A DNA stretch of 64,000 nt from Bacteroidota bacterium (GTDB lineage Bacteria; Bacteroidota; Bacteroidia; UKL13-3), in the NCBI GenBank assembly GCA_947460345.1, contig CANHGM010000015.1, positions 1 to 64,000 on the forward strand. The letters are read 5' to 3'. Both the position numbers and the translations under genes were made by a program. Under the pieces are notes generated by a model. The model was given only the letters and a program-made list of their open reading frames with translations, was not told the origin of the DNA and made no database searches. Positions 17,202 through 26,446 of the stretch are shown piece by piece (the stretch's first letter is position 1; the number at the start of each line of letters is the position of its first letter).

Positions 17202-18455
17202 TTATTTTAAACCAAATGCTTTTTTCACTTGAGCCACATAGTCTAATTTTTCCCAAGTAAATAATTCTACTTTCTTGGTTATTTTTTTACCATCAGGTCC
17301 AACAAATGTTTTTGAAACCACTTCATTGGTTCTGCCCATGTGTCCATAAGACGCTGTTTCAGAATAGATAGGGTTTCTTAATTTCAAACGGGTTTCAATA
17401 CCGTAAGGAGTCATATCAAATATTTTCTCCACTTTTTTAGCTATTTCACCATCTGACATTTTAACTTTAGCTGTACCATATGTGTTAATATAAATACCCA
17501 TTGGTTGAGCCACACCTATAGCGTAAGATACTTGAACCAACACCTCTGTACATAAACCAGCTGCAACTAAATTTTTAGCTATATGACGTGTAGCATACGC
17601 AGCTGAACGGTCAACTTTACTTGGGTCTTTACCACTGAAAGCACCTCCACCGTGAGCACCTTTTCCGCCATATGTATCAACTATGATTTTTCTTCCAGTT
17701 AAACCAGTATCGCCATGCGGGCCACCAATTACAAACTTACCAGTAGGATTGATATGGTATTTAATTTTGTTATTGAATAAGTGTTTGTATTTAGGATATT
17801 TTTTTACTACACGAGGAATTAGTAAATCAACGATATCTTTTTTAATTTTAGCTAACATTTTAGCTTCTGCATCAAAGTCGTCGTGTTGTGTAGAAACCAC
17901 AATAGCATCAATTCTGATAGGCTCATTTTTATCGTTATACTCTAAAGTAACTTGGCTTTTGGCATCAGGTCTAAGATATTTAATCGCTTTGTTTTCACGA
18001 CGCATATCAGCCAATTCTATTAAAATTTTGTGAGCTAAGTCTAAAGCCAAAGGCATATAGTTTTCGGTCTCGTTGGTAGCATAACCAAACATCATACCTT
18101 GGTCGCCGGCACCTTGTGTTTTAGGGTCTTTCTTTTCAACTCCTTGGTTAATATCAGGAGATTGTTCGTGAATAGCAGAAAGAACGCTACAAGAGTTGCT
18201 ATCAAACATATACTCACCTTTGGTGTAACCTATTTTTTTAATTACATCACGAGCAATAGTTTGAACATCTAAATACGATTTTGATTTTACTTCACCAGCC
18301 AAAAATACTTGACCAGTAGTAACTAGAGTTTCACAAGCTACTTTAGAAGTAGGATCAAAAGCTAAAAAATTATCAATTAGAGCATCTGAAATTTGATCGG
18401 CAACCTTATCTGGATGGCCTTCAGACACAGATTCAGAGGTGAATAAATATCCCAT
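17202..18455 (-). CDS. metK: S-adenosylmethionine synthetase
   Basis: A 417-residue enzyme that makes S-adenosylmethionine from ATP and methionine. All signatures are present: [15 protein letters not shown] at the N-terminus, [12 protein letters not shown] near residue 117, [19 protein letters not shown] near 270-290, and [13 protein letters not shown]. The protein is longer than the E. coli enzyme (384 residues), as usual for this phylum. The gene stands alone with a TACCTTTG promoter element 29 bases upstream and a strong terminator after it. No SAM riboswitch is seen in the short leader. Confidence 0.97.
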   Translation of the reverse strand: MGYLFTSESVSEGHPDKVADQISDALIDNFLAFDPTSKVACETLVTTGQVFLAGEVKSKSYLDVQTIARDVIKKIGYTKGEYMFDSNSCSVLSAIHEQSPDINQGVEKKDPKTQGAGDQGMMFGYATNETENYMPLALDLAHKILIELADMRRENKAIKYLRPDAKSQVTLEYNDKNEPIRIDAIVVSTQHDDFDAEAKMLAKIKKDIVDLLIPRVVKKYPKYKHLFNNKIKYHINPTGKFVIGGPHGDTGLTGRKIIVDTYGGKGAHGGGAFSGKDPSKVDRSAAYATRHIAKNLVAAGLCTEVLVQVSYAIGVAQPMGIYINTYGTAKVKMSDGEIAKKVEKIFDMTPYGIETRLKLRNPIYSETASYGHMGRTNEVVSKTFVGPDGKKITKKVELFTWEKLDYVAQVKKAFGLK

Positions 18456-18484
18456 TTTTGTTTTGTTTTTTTATAAATGAGGTG

Positions 18485-18492
18485 CAAAGGTA
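18485..18492 (-). promoter_or_regulatory. -7 element TACCTTTG of metK
   Basis: TAnnTTTG on the minus strand, 29 bases before the ATG at 18455. Confidence 0.6.
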
Positions 18493-18919
18493 AGTTTAAA
18501 AATGGTAAAAAAAGAATTGAAGTATTTATAAAAAGGAGGTTGCTATTTAACTTTAGGGATTACATAAAAGCAAACCATTATTGTCTTTCTCTATTAACGG
18601 TGATGCATTTATAAGAATAGGGTATGCAACTAGTTTTCAATTGTTTAATTCTAAATAAACTTTTCTTTACATTCCTAGGTATCAGATCTTGCTTTTATAT
18701 TTAAGTGATCTTTCTTGAAGAACAGCGACAACTACACAGTGTTAGTTTGGCGAGAACTGGATAGTATCTAAATTTGATTAACAATTGCCAAGAATAAATG
18801 ACAGTTTAATACATGACTCATATAACAAACTGCCTATATCAAAAACTAATTCTGTAAACAATTTCTTCATAGAGATAAACCCAATTTCATATTGTATTTT
18901 CGCAGACTATATATTTGAT
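18493..18919. other. intergenic region between divergent metK and LOG genes
   Basis: About 430 bases without a supported gene. A frame from a TTG at 18785 runs into the LOG gene, but its residues before Met46 do not look like part of that family. The variant element TATTTTCG at 18895-18902 lies 17 bases before the LOG ATG and is a likely promoter. I see no RNA gene. Confidence 0.5.
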
Positions 18920-19633
18920 ATGAAAAACAACGAAGAAAATAAAATAAGAGAAGCATTTGAAAGCAGAGATTGGCCTGAGATTAAAATATCTGATTCATGG
19001 ATGGTTTTTAAAATCATGAGCGAATTTGTAGATGGCTTTCAGAAAATGAGTAAAATTGGTCCGTGTGTGTCAATCTTTGGCTCTGCCCGTACTAAAGACA
19101 ATAATCCCTATTACCTTTTAGCTGAAGAAATTGCTTTTAAACTAACTGAGAATGGTTTTGGAGTGATAACAGGTGGCGGACCAGGTATCATGGAAGCTGG
19201 AAACAAAGGGGCTAGAAAAGGCAATGGCAAAAGTGTGGGTTTAAATATAGAGCTACCTTTCGAACAGTTTAACAATCCATATATAGACCACGATAAAATC
19301 ATCAATTTTGATTATTTCTTTGTGCGAAAAGTTATGTTCGTAAAATATGCTCAAGGCTTTATAGTGCTGCCTGGAGGCTTTGGAACCATGGATGAATTGT
19401 TTGAAGCGTTAACCTTAATTCAAACCGATAAAATAGCCAGTTTCCCAATTGTTTTAGTTGGAAAAAGCTATTGGGGTGGATTGGTAGATTGGTTAAAAAA
19501 TGTGATGCTTGAAAAAGAAAAAAATATCAATGCCCCAGATTTAGAACTGTTTAGTTTGGTTGATACAGCTGATGAAGCCGTTAAAGTAATCACTGATTTC
19601 TATTCTAAATACTCTACCTCGCCAAACTTCTAA
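18920..19633 (+). CDS. LOG family (TIGR00730) Rossmann-fold protein
   Basis: A 237-residue protein with the LOG / lysine-decarboxylase-like signature: VSIFGSARTKDNNPYY near the start of the fold, ITGGGPGIMEAGNKGA, and the catalytic PGGFGTMDELFEALTL. Family members cleave nucleoside 5'-monophosphates (cytokinin-type or general) to base and ribose-5-phosphate. The longer PpnP/YgdH-type extension is absent, so it is the short to middle form. I choose the ATG at 18920 over the TTG at 18785, because the family begins near there. The next gene starts 13 bases downstream, suggesting a LOG, saccharopine dehydrogenase and MATE transcription unit. Confidence 0.92.
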   Translation: MKNNEENKIREAFESRDWPEIKISDSWMVFKIMSEFVDGFQKMSKIGPCVSIFGSARTKDNNPYYLLAEEIAFKLTENGFGVITGGGPGIMEAGNKGARKGNGKSVGLNIELPFEQFNNPYIDHDKIINFDYFFVRKVMFVKYAQGFIVLPGGFGTMDELFEALTLIQTDKIASFPIVLVGKSYWGGLVDWLKNVMLEKEKNINAPDLELFSLVDTADEAVKVITDFYSKYSTSPNF

Positions 19634-19646
19634 TAGACCATATATA

Positions 19647-20951
19647 TTGAAAAAAATATTCATCATAGGTGCTGGTTTATCTTCTTCGCATCTTATTAAT
19701 TATTTAAAAAAAGAAAGCGAAGCCAATCAATGGAAAATTACTGTTGGAGATGCTTCTATAGAAAATGCCAAAAACAAATGCAATGGACATAAAAATTGCA
19801 AAGCCATATCGTTTGATATAAATAATAAAGAGTTACGTGAACAAGAGATAAAAAATGCTGATATAATTGTTTCATTATTACCCCCTACTTTGCATATTAA
19901 AGTGGCTACCGATTGTGTGAAATATGGCAAGCACATGGTCACGGCTTCTTATGTTTCACCAGCTATGGCGGCATTGCATAAAAAAGCTGAAAAAGCGAAT
20001 ATATTGCTATTAAATGAAATGGGCTTAGACCCAGGAATTGATCACCTATCGGCCATGCAAATGATGGATCAAATTAGAAAAAAAGGTGGTGAGATTACTT
20101 CATTCAGGTCTTATTGCGGTGGATTGGTGGCCAAAAAATTTGATACCAACCCATGGCATTATAAATTTACTTGGAACCCTAAAAATGTGGTGATTGCTGG
20201 GCAAAGTGCTGCTAAATACAAGCATAACCATCATGTGAGCTATGTTTCAGCTTCTAGAATTTTTAGTGAAACTGAAGTAATAGAAAAAGAATTTGATGCC
20301 TATCTAAATCGAGATTCGATTAGTTATATAAAACCATACGGATTAGAAAATGCTAAAACAGTAGTAAGAGGAACGCTTAGAATTAAAGGTTTTTGCGATG
20401 CTTGGAATGTATTGGTTCAATTGGGTATAACCGACGATACTTATATAGTTGAACAAAGTGGGTTAACCATTAAAGAATATATACTTTCATTTTTACCAAA
20501 AGATTGTAAAAGTTTAAAAGCATATATTGTAGATCATTTAAAATATACCAAAAATATAGATAAAATATATAAGCAATTGCTGTATTTAGGTTTTGAATCA
20601 GAGACAGAAAAAATTACGATAAGCGATACACCTGCCAATATTTTGCTATCTATTTTGAAAGATAAATGGAAGCTAGAAAAAGGCGAACATGATAGAATCA
20701 TTATGATTCATTATGTAGACTATATACTCAACGGCAAAAAACAGAGTGCCAAAGCTATATTAGATGTAGAAGGAGAATCGCAACAACTCACTGCCATGTC
20801 TAAAACAGTAGGTTTGCCTATGGGTATAGCTGTAAAACTTATACTCACCAACCAGATAAAAGCCAGAGGGGTGCATATACCCATCACAGAAGAATTTTAT
20901 ACACCCGTATTGAAAGAGTTAAAAGCACATGGAGTAGCTTTTAAAGAATAG
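19647..20951 (+). CDS. saccharopine dehydrogenase family protein (LYS9-like)
   Basis: A 434-residue NAD(P)-linked enzyme. The N-terminus has a Rossmann nucleotide fold (IFIIGAGLSSSHL, then ADIIVSLLPPTLH). The C-terminal part is the saccharopine dehydrogenase C-terminal domain (NEMGLDPGIDHLSAM, FRSYCGGLVA, and TVGLPMGIAVKLIL near the end). LYS9-type enzymes interconvert saccharopine with glutamate and aminoadipate semialdehyde, and in Bacteroidota serve lysine breakdown; the substrate here is inferred. The start is TTG at 19647, the only start that includes the first beta-strand. The gene has 13 bases upstream and 2 bases downstream to its neighbours. Confidence 0.93.
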   Translation: MKKIFIIGAGLSSSHLINYLKKESEANQWKITVGDASIENAKNKCNGHKNCKAISFDINNKELREQEIKNADIIVSLLPPTLHIKVATDCVKYGKHMVTASYVSPAMAALHKKAEKANILLLNEMGLDPGIDHLSAMQMMDQIRKKGGEITSFRSYCGGLVAKKFDTNPWHYKFTWNPKNVVIAGQSAAKYKHNHHVSYVSASRIFSETEVIEKEFDAYLNRDSISYIKPYGLENAKTVVRGTLRIKGFCDAWNVLVQLGITDDTYIVEQSGLTIKEYILSFLPKDCKSLKAYIVDHLKYTKNIDKIYKQLLYLGFESETEKITISDTPANILLSILKDKWKLEKGEHDRIIMIHYVDYILNGKKQSAKAILDVEGESQQLTAMSKTVGLPMGIAVKLILTNQIKARGVHIPITEEFYTPVLKELKAHGVAFKE

Positions 20952-20953
20952 AT

Positions 20954-22300
20954 TTGTTTAACATTAAATATATAACTAAAACTTTTTCGTTAGCTTGGCC
21001 TATCATCTTAGGACAGCTAGGCACTATTTTAATGGGTTTTACAGATATTTTATTTGTAGGTAAATTAGGGCATGATAAAATTGCAACTGCAGGTTCAGCA
21101 AACTCTATATACTTTTTTGTAGCTATAGTAGGCATGGGAATTATGCTTGCAGTGTCAGCATTGGTTGCTAGATACAAAGGTGAAGAAAGCGAAGAAAAAA
21201 TTAAAAATATATTGCCCTCTGCTATATGGACAGCTATAATTTCAGGTTTTATTTTCACTATTATATTATTGGTTTTTGCAAACAATTATATATGGTTTAA
21301 ACAACCCAATGAGGTAACCATTCAAGCACCTAATTACCTTAGAATATGGGCTTTTTCTACTATTCCTTTATTAATTGCAATGGGTTTAAAAAGCTTTTGC
21401 GATGGACTAGAATTTACTAAAGTAGGTATGTATATAACCTTTGGTGGATTGGGATTAAACTGTATACTAAACTATGCTTTTATATGGGGAAATTTAGGTA
21501 TGCTTGAGTTGGGATTTGAAGGCTCGGCATGGGCTACATTTACTACTAGGTGTTTGATGGCTATAGCTATGCTTATATATATTGTTACGCATAAAGAATT
21601 AAAAAAATATTTTGTTTTAAGTAATATATTTAATTTTTCTGAAGTAAGACATATACTAAATTTGGGCTTACCAAGTGGGTTACAATATTTGTTTGAAGTG
21701 GGGGCATTTGCAGGAGCAGCTTTACTCATGGGAAATATAAGTGTGGTAAGTGGAGCAGCTCATCAAGTTGCATTAAATCTTGCAGCAGTAACGTATATGG
21801 CAGCAACTGGTTTTTCTGCAGCAGGTTCTATCATGACTGGCAATGCATTAGGTAGACATCATAAAAAAGATATATACGAGTCAGGCGTATCTACCTTGTT
21901 AATTATACTCTGTTTTATGGGCGTAAACGCAATTGCTTTTATTTTATTTAGAAACCAATTGCCCTATATATTTACTGAAGATGTAGAAGTAGTAAAACTA
22001 TCTGCTTCTTTACTTTTTATAGCTGCAATATTTCAACTTTCAGATGGAACGCAATGTGTAGCTCTTGGTATTTTAAGAGGAATAAATGATACCAAAATCC
22101 CGACAATAGTTACCTTAATTGCCTATTGGGTTATTGGACTTCCTTTGGGTTATTACCTTGGTTTTATTGCTGGTTACAAAGCTATGGGTGTATGGATTGG
22201 CCTTTCAGTTGGGCTCACATTTTCAGCAATATTTTTAAATTGGCGTTTTTTTTATTTATTAAAAAATATCACTTTTTCAGAACCTGAAAAAGAACAGTAA
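20954..22300 (+). CDS. MATE family efflux transporter
   Basis: A 448-residue inner-membrane protein with about 12 helices in two halves, as in the MATE (multidrug and toxin extrusion) family. N-terminal landmarks are AWPIILGQLGTILMGFTDILFVGKLG and ALVARYKGEE; the second half has VALNLAAVTYMAATGFSAA and the C-terminal GIWRG-type stretch (IPTIVTLIAYWVIGLPLGYYLG). It starts with TTG, two bases after the saccharopine dehydrogenase stop, so the two are coupled. MATE pumps export cationic compounds with Na+ or H+ antiport. The pairing with amino-acid enzymes might reflect chance or export of a metabolite. Confidence 0.93.
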   Translation: MFNIKYITKTFSLAWPIILGQLGTILMGFTDILFVGKLGHDKIATAGSANSIYFFVAIVGMGIMLAVSALVARYKGEESEEKIKNILPSAIWTAIISGFIFTIILLVFANNYIWFKQPNEVTIQAPNYLRIWAFSTIPLLIAMGLKSFCDGLEFTKVGMYITFGGLGLNCILNYAFIWGNLGMLELGFEGSAWATFTTRCLMAIAMLIYIVTHKELKKYFVLSNIFNFSEVRHILNLGLPSGLQYLFEVGAFAGAALLMGNISVVSGAAHQVALNLAAVTYMAATGFSAAGSIMTGNALGRHHKKDIYESGVSTLLIILCFMGVNAIAFILFRNQLPYIFTEDVEVVKLSASLLFIAAIFQLSDGTQCVALGILRGINDTKIPTIVTLIAYWVIGLPLGYYLGFIAGYKAMGVWIGLSVGLTFSAIFLNWRFFYLLKNITFSEPEKEQ

Positions 22301-22304
22301 ACAA

Positions 22305-23006
22305 TTATGCTTTTTTAGGACCCTTAGGTTGAAGCGGTCTCACCTCTAAATTTACTTGATGAAAATTGTCAGGTGTTTTTAAACTATATATAATCATATC
22401 AGCTACATCGTTGGGTTGTAGCATATATTCATGTGGCTTGATATTAGGACTGTTTCTAAAAAAATCAGTTTGAGTTGACCCGGGATACACACAACTAACT
22501 TTAATTTTAAAGTCTCTACATTCACGCCACAACGATTCAGTGATTCCTTTAACAGCCCATTTAGTTCCACAATAAACTGAAACTTGAGCCATTCCTTCTA
22601 ATGCTGCAGTAGATGCAATATTGATGATATGTCCATATTGTTGCTTCTTCATAACAGGCAATATATGTTTACAGGTATAAAAAATACTGTCAACATTGGT
22701 TTCAAACATCTGATGCCATTCATCTAGAGTAGTATCTTCTAAAAATCCAAAATACCCAAGTCCCGCATTGTTTATTAATATATGAATTTCTTTTTGAGAT
22801 TCTAAAATTTGATTCATAGCATGAGACACTTGTTTAAAATCTCTAATATCTGTTTCAATAAATACAAATGATGCATGAACATAATCAGGTTTGTTTAAAC
22901 CTAAACCATATACAGTGGTTCCATTGTCTAATAATTGCTTTACAATTGCTTTGCCTATACCTTTACTCACGCCTGTAACAATTGCTACTTTATTATTTAA
23001 TTCCAT
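22305..23006 (-). CDS. short-chain dehydrogenase/reductase (SDR)
   Basis: A 233-residue classical SDR. It has the cofactor loop TGVSKGIG at residues about 12-19, NNAGLGYFGF, the catalytic Ser in INIASTAAL and the Tyr/Lys pair in VYCGTKWAVKG. The type resembles 3-oxoacyl-ACP reductase and related oxidoreductases of unassigned substrate. I start at the ATG at 23006 rather than 23027, because the added residues would overlap the TAATTTTG promoter. It is convergent with the MATE gene (4 bases between stops). Confidence 0.92.
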   Translation of the reverse strand: MELNNKVAIVTGVSKGIGKAIVKQLLDNGTTVYGLGLNKPDYVHASFVFIETDIRDFKQVSHAMNQILESQKEIHILINNAGLGYFGFLEDTTLDEWHQMFETNVDSIFYTCKHILPVMKKQQYGHIINIASTAALEGMAQVSVYCGTKWAVKGITESLWRECRDFKIKVSCVYPGSTQTDFFRNSPNIKPHEYMLQPNDVADMIIYSLKTPDNFHQVNLEVRPLQPKGPKKA

Positions 23007-23024
23007 ATGCTTATATTTGAAGAG

Positions 23025-23032
23025 CAAAATTA
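23025..23032 (-). promoter_or_regulatory. -7 element TAATTTTG of the SDR gene
   Basis: TAnnTTTG on the minus strand, 18 bases before the ATG at 23006. Confidence 0.55.
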
Positions 23033-23045
23033 ATTCATTTTTATA

Positions 23046-24914
23046 TTGAAATTTGTTTTTAAATATTTAAAATACCTATATACAATTTGTTTAATATATA
23101 TTATCTCAATTGGTAATAGTCAGGATATTGGAAAATTTGATATTGAACGTAAAACAACATTTCAGAATATTACCGGAAGCTTAAAACCATTAGGTGAGTT
23201 TAGTTTACAAGACACTGCTGATATTCCTATATATCATATGCAGCCGTTGCCTTTAAATAAAGAAAATTGCGAAGGCGATTCAAACGAGTTAAAACAACTT
23301 ATTTCACAAAAAAAACAATATTACCAAAATCAACACAACACTAAAGATATATATACATTAACAGTTGCACCTCCTGAAGTTACTAAGACATTTCTTGCAC
23401 AACCTGCATCTTCCCAATTTACTCCAAACGACAATAGTTTAGCTGTTAGCAATAGTGGATATATCTTAAGCTGTATCAATTCAAGTTTTTATGTATTTGA
23501 TACACTGGGTGTAAATTTAAAAAAAGGAAGTTTCAATACCATTATAAAAATTGCTTCATTAGTAGGTGGTTTTTTTTACGACCCACGAGCTATATACGAC
23601 CCTATCACTGATAGGTTTTATATGGTTGTTTTATATGGTCAAAGTCCTTCAAACTCAAGCTTGATTTTATGTGTAAGTCAAAGTAATAATCCTTCTAATT
23701 TATGGAATGTATATGAATTTATAGGCGGATTCGGAAGTAATGATTTGTGGGTAGATTATCCGCAAGTAGGAATATCAAACAATGAGATTTTTATCACAGG
23801 GAATTTATTTGATGCATCAAATGTTTTCAAAAAATCTGTGATTCTTCAAATAAATAAAAGTGAAGCAATACAAGGCCAATCAATAAGTTTCAAAACATGG
23901 ATAGATATAGGCGGCAATCCTTTTAGTTTAAGTCCTGCAACGCCTGCATCGGTTGACCAATTTAATCAAAAAATGTTTTTTGTATGTAATGATGCAGTAG
24001 GAGGAAATAAATTATATATATATACTATAAACGAAAATCAAAAAAACAACCCATCTATAAACCGAACTGAAATTATTTTTAATAAGTATAACAAAGCACC
24101 TGACGCATATCAAAAAGGCTCAAACGATAAACTAGATCAAGGTGGATGTAGAATAAAAAATGCCTATTTAAAAGATGGACTAATACACACGGTATTTAGT
24201 AAATCATCAAGCACTGGTTTTGGATCAGTAGTATATGCTAGAATAGACATGGATAATTATTTATTCGAAACCAAAGAGTATAATGAGAGTGGTGTAGATT
24301 TGGCTTTCCCTTCAGTTGCACCAGCTAGCAATAAAAAGAATAATAAACTTGCATATATATATGTATTAGCATCGAGCAATGAAAGGTATCCAGAAAGCAG
24401 GGTTTTGTTATTTGATCAAAACATGAACTCCTCATCAACTCAAGTAATCAAACAAGGAGAAGGCTATGTGGATGCACTCACAGGAAATGAAAGGTGGGGA
24501 GATTATACAACTATTTTAAAAACATATGAAACCACTAAAGTTTCATTATGGAGCTCAGGAAGTTTTGGTACACTCAATCATAAATTAGGAAATATTGTTT
24601 CTTATTTTAATATAGAAAAGGATTCTGCATACTTATTTTCTGAACAATTTAACATTGAAATTTGGCCCAATCCTGTTGAAAATTATCTGAATATAAAATA
24701 TGAAATACCCTATTCGGTTTCGTTACAAGTAGATTTGGTGAGTATGAATGGCGTTCTTTATAGCGAACTGGATTTAATAAAAGAACTACGAAGTATCAAC
24801 TTAGTAAAGACATATAGAATACAAGATTTTTCCCCCGGTATATATCTATTAAATATTCACTCAGGTAAAGAAGTTTTAGCAAAAAAAAAGTTGGTTATTT
24901 TACCCACTAAATAA
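23046..24914 (+). CDS. secreted protein with T9SS type A sorting domain
   Basis: A 622-residue secreted protein. Residues 1 to about 25 form a signal peptide (ending GNSQ). The body (about 90-520) resembles a beta-propeller-like exported protein: repeated aromatic strands such as VGGFFYDPRAIYDPITDRFYM and DLWVDYPQVGISNNEIFI. The last 80-90 residues are a T9SS CTD, with IEIWPNPVENYLNI, a middle strand and the ending DFSPGIYLLNIHSGKEVLAKK. It is therefore cargo for the type IX system. The start is a TTG at 23046, the only one in reach of the signal peptide. No enzymatic motif is recognised. Confidence 0.85.
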   Translation: MKFVFKYLKYLYTICLIYIISIGNSQDIGKFDIERKTTFQNITGSLKPLGEFSLQDTADIPIYHMQPLPLNKENCEGDSNELKQLISQKKQYYQNQHNTKDIYTLTVAPPEVTKTFLAQPASSQFTPNDNSLAVSNSGYILSCINSSFYVFDTLGVNLKKGSFNTIIKIASLVGGFFYDPRAIYDPITDRFYMVVLYGQSPSNSSLILCVSQSNNPSNLWNVYEFIGGFGSNDLWVDYPQVGISNNEIFITGNLFDASNVFKKSVILQINKSEAIQGQSISFKTWIDIGGNPFSLSPATPASVDQFNQKMFFVCNDAVGGNKLYIYTINENQKNNPSINRTEIIFNKYNKAPDAYQKGSNDKLDQGGCRIKNAYLKDGLIHTVFSKSSSTGFGSVVYARIDMDNYLFETKEYNESGVDLAFPSVAPASNKKNNKLAYIYVLASSNERYPESRVLLFDQNMNSSSTQVIKQGEGYVDALTGNERWGDYTTILKTYETTKVSLWSSGSFGTLNHKLGNIVSYFNIEKDSAYLFSEQFNIEIWPNPVENYLNIKYEIPYSVSLQVDLVSMNGVLYSELDLIKELRSINLVKTYRIQDFSPGIYLLNIHSGKEVLAKKKLVILPTK

Positions 24915-24978
24915 TTAATACAATATCCTAAAACAAATAGCCAGATTTAAATTTAGTTAGATTTTTTAAAATACGTAT

Positions 24979-24986
24979 TACATTTG
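24979..24986 (+). promoter_or_regulatory. -7 element TACATTTG of the GGGP synthase gene
   Basis: TAnnTTTG 10 bases before the ATG at 24997. Confidence 0.6.
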
Positions 24987-24996
24987 CGTATCATAT

Positions 24997-25752
24997 ATGA
25001 CAACAGATATATATCAATCTATTTTAAAAGCAAAAACAAATAAAGTTAAACAAATAGCTTTATTAGTAGACCCTGATAAGTCTGATGAAATGTATATTAA
25101 CAAACTGATAGCGTTTGCATTAGAATCGAAGGTGGACTATTTATTTGTAGGTGGAAGTTTGCTTACAGAAGGGAAATTTGAAGAATGTATAGAGACGCTT
25201 AAATCACAAACTAAGATACCTGTTGTTATTTTTCCTGGAAATAATTTACAAATACATCCATTTGCTGATGCCATTTTATTTTTATCATTAATTTCAGGTA
25301 GAAATCCGGATTTGCTCATTGGTCAGCAAGTGAAAGCTGCACCACTTATAAAACAATATGGACTTGAATATATACCAACCGGATATATGCTTATAGATGG
25401 AGGAAATATTACTTCAGTTCAGTATATGAGCAATACCACACCTATACCTGCTAACAAACCAGATATAGCTGTAGCTACGGCTCTTGCAGGTCAAATGCTT
25501 GGACTAAAATGTATATATATGGATGCAGGTAGTGGTGCTAACAATCACATCAGTGAGCATATGATTAGCAAAGTGAGCGAGCAAGTAGACTTACCAATAA
25601 TAATTGGTGGAGGAATTAGGACAGCTGCAGATGCTCAAAAAATAGCAAAAGCAGGAGCTGATATAATTGTAGTAGGTAATGCTATAGAAAAAAATGCTGA
25701 ACTTATATTAGAAATGAGCCTTGCTATAAAAGATTTGGTTTTAAAGCCATAA
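24997..25752 (+). CDS. geranylgeranylglyceryl phosphate synthase (GGGPS, group II / PcrB-like)
   Basis: A 251-residue TIM-barrel enzyme. Signatures are LLVDPDKSDEM (N-terminal), FVGGSLLTEG, the Tyr-Pro loop YIPTGYMLIDGG, YMDAGSGANNHIS, and the phosphate-binding IIGGGIRTAADAQ and IVVGNAIEKN. GGGPS joins a C20 prenyl chain to glycerol-1-phosphate, the first committed step of archaeal ether lipids. Group II members occur in many Bacteroidota, where the product and use are not settled. The last 29 bases overlap the convergent mnmD gene. A UbiA-family protein is encoded about 19 kb away but with degenerate motifs. Confidence 0.93.
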   Translation: MTTDIYQSILKAKTNKVKQIALLVDPDKSDEMYINKLIAFALESKVDYLFVGGSLLTEGKFEECIETLKSQTKIPVVIFPGNNLQIHPFADAILFLSLISGRNPDLLIGQQVKAAPLIKQYGLEYIPTGYMLIDGGNITSVQYMSNTTPIPANKPDIAVATALAGQMLGLKCIYMDAGSGANNHISEHMISKVSEQVDLPIIIGGGIRTAADAQKIAKAGADIIVVGNAIEKNAELILEMSLAIKDLVLKP

Positions 25753-26386
25753 GCATATGTCTTTTACCAGGCGGACCTTCAAGCCTCTTCACCTCAAGTC
25801 CAGATGATAGCAAAGCACGTTTCACGCTCCCTTTAGAACCATAAGTTGTGAATACCCCTTTGGGTTTAAGAATAGAAGCTAGTTGTTCAAATACGCTGTC
25901 TTCCCAAAGTTCTGGTTGCGATTTTGGACCAAATGCGTCATAATAGATTACATCAAAAGTTTTTGAGTTTTGATGTAGAAATGAAAACAAATCAATGTTT
26001 ATTTTATGCAGTGAAAAATGCTTAGTTAATTGATATACAGTACCCCAAGGAGTATTAAGAATAGACATATGAAGGTTGTTTTTAGAAATATTATCAATGA
26101 TACTTTGTGGTAATGGATACGTATCTATTGCAGTATATATAATTTCAATTTGATTTAATGTTGCAAACTCGCAGCTCAACAAAGCATTGAGGCCAGTACC
26201 AAATCCCATTTCAAAAATCTCAAGTTTATTAAAACCATTTTCATTTGCTATTGACAATCCATTTTTTATAAAGACATATTCTGACTCTGCCAAAGCACCA
26301 TGTATAGAATGATAGGTAGAATCAAACAACGAACTATATATCGTATTTGATCCGTCATCAGTTTTCTTTATTTGATAATTTTCCAT
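25724..26386 (-). CDS. mnmD: tRNA 5-methylaminomethyl-2-thiouridine methyltransferase
   Basis: A 220-residue SAM-dependent methyltransferase that finishes the wobble-uridine modification mnm5s2U34 in tRNAs. The match is in DGSNTIYSSLFDSTYHSIHGA near the N-terminus, MGFGTGLNALL (SAM loop) near residue 60, and DVIYYDAFGPKSQPELW. It has only the methyltransferase half; the flavin oxidase MnmC1 of enterobacterial fusions is absent, as in most Bacteroidota. The 3' end overlaps the GGGP synthase gene by 29 bases in the opposite direction. A terminator lies just upstream of its start, so it needs its own promoter, which I do not see clearly. Confidence 0.92.
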   Translation of the reverse strand: MENYQIKKTDDGSNTIYSSLFDSTYHSIHGALAESEYVFIKNGLSIANENGFNKLEIFEMGFGTGLNALLSCEFATLNQIEIIYTAIDTYPLPQSIIDNISKNNLHMSILNTPWGTVYQLTKHFSLHKINIDLFSFLHQNSKTFDVIYYDAFGPKSQPELWEDSVFEQLASILKPKGVFTTYGSKGSVKRALLSSGLEVKRLEGPPGKRHMLMALKPNLL

Positions 26387-26392
26387 AGAAAT

Positions 26393-26430
26393 AAAAAACT
26401 CCGTTTGTGATATATCAAACGGAGTTTTTT
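26393..26430 (-). terminator. hairpin terminator of the Bax1-like gene
   Basis: Perfect 15-base-pair stem (ACTCCGTTTG core) with an 8-base loop and a T-run on the minus strand. It follows the stop of the Bax1-like gene at 26447 and insulates the mnmD start at 26386. Confidence 0.88.
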
Positions 26431-26446
26431 GTATAAAATTTTGATA

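Noticed and set aside
18785-18919. Extended N-terminus of the LOG protein from a TTG
   Set aside because: The added 45 residues do not resemble the family, and a promoter-like TATTTTCG lies within them.
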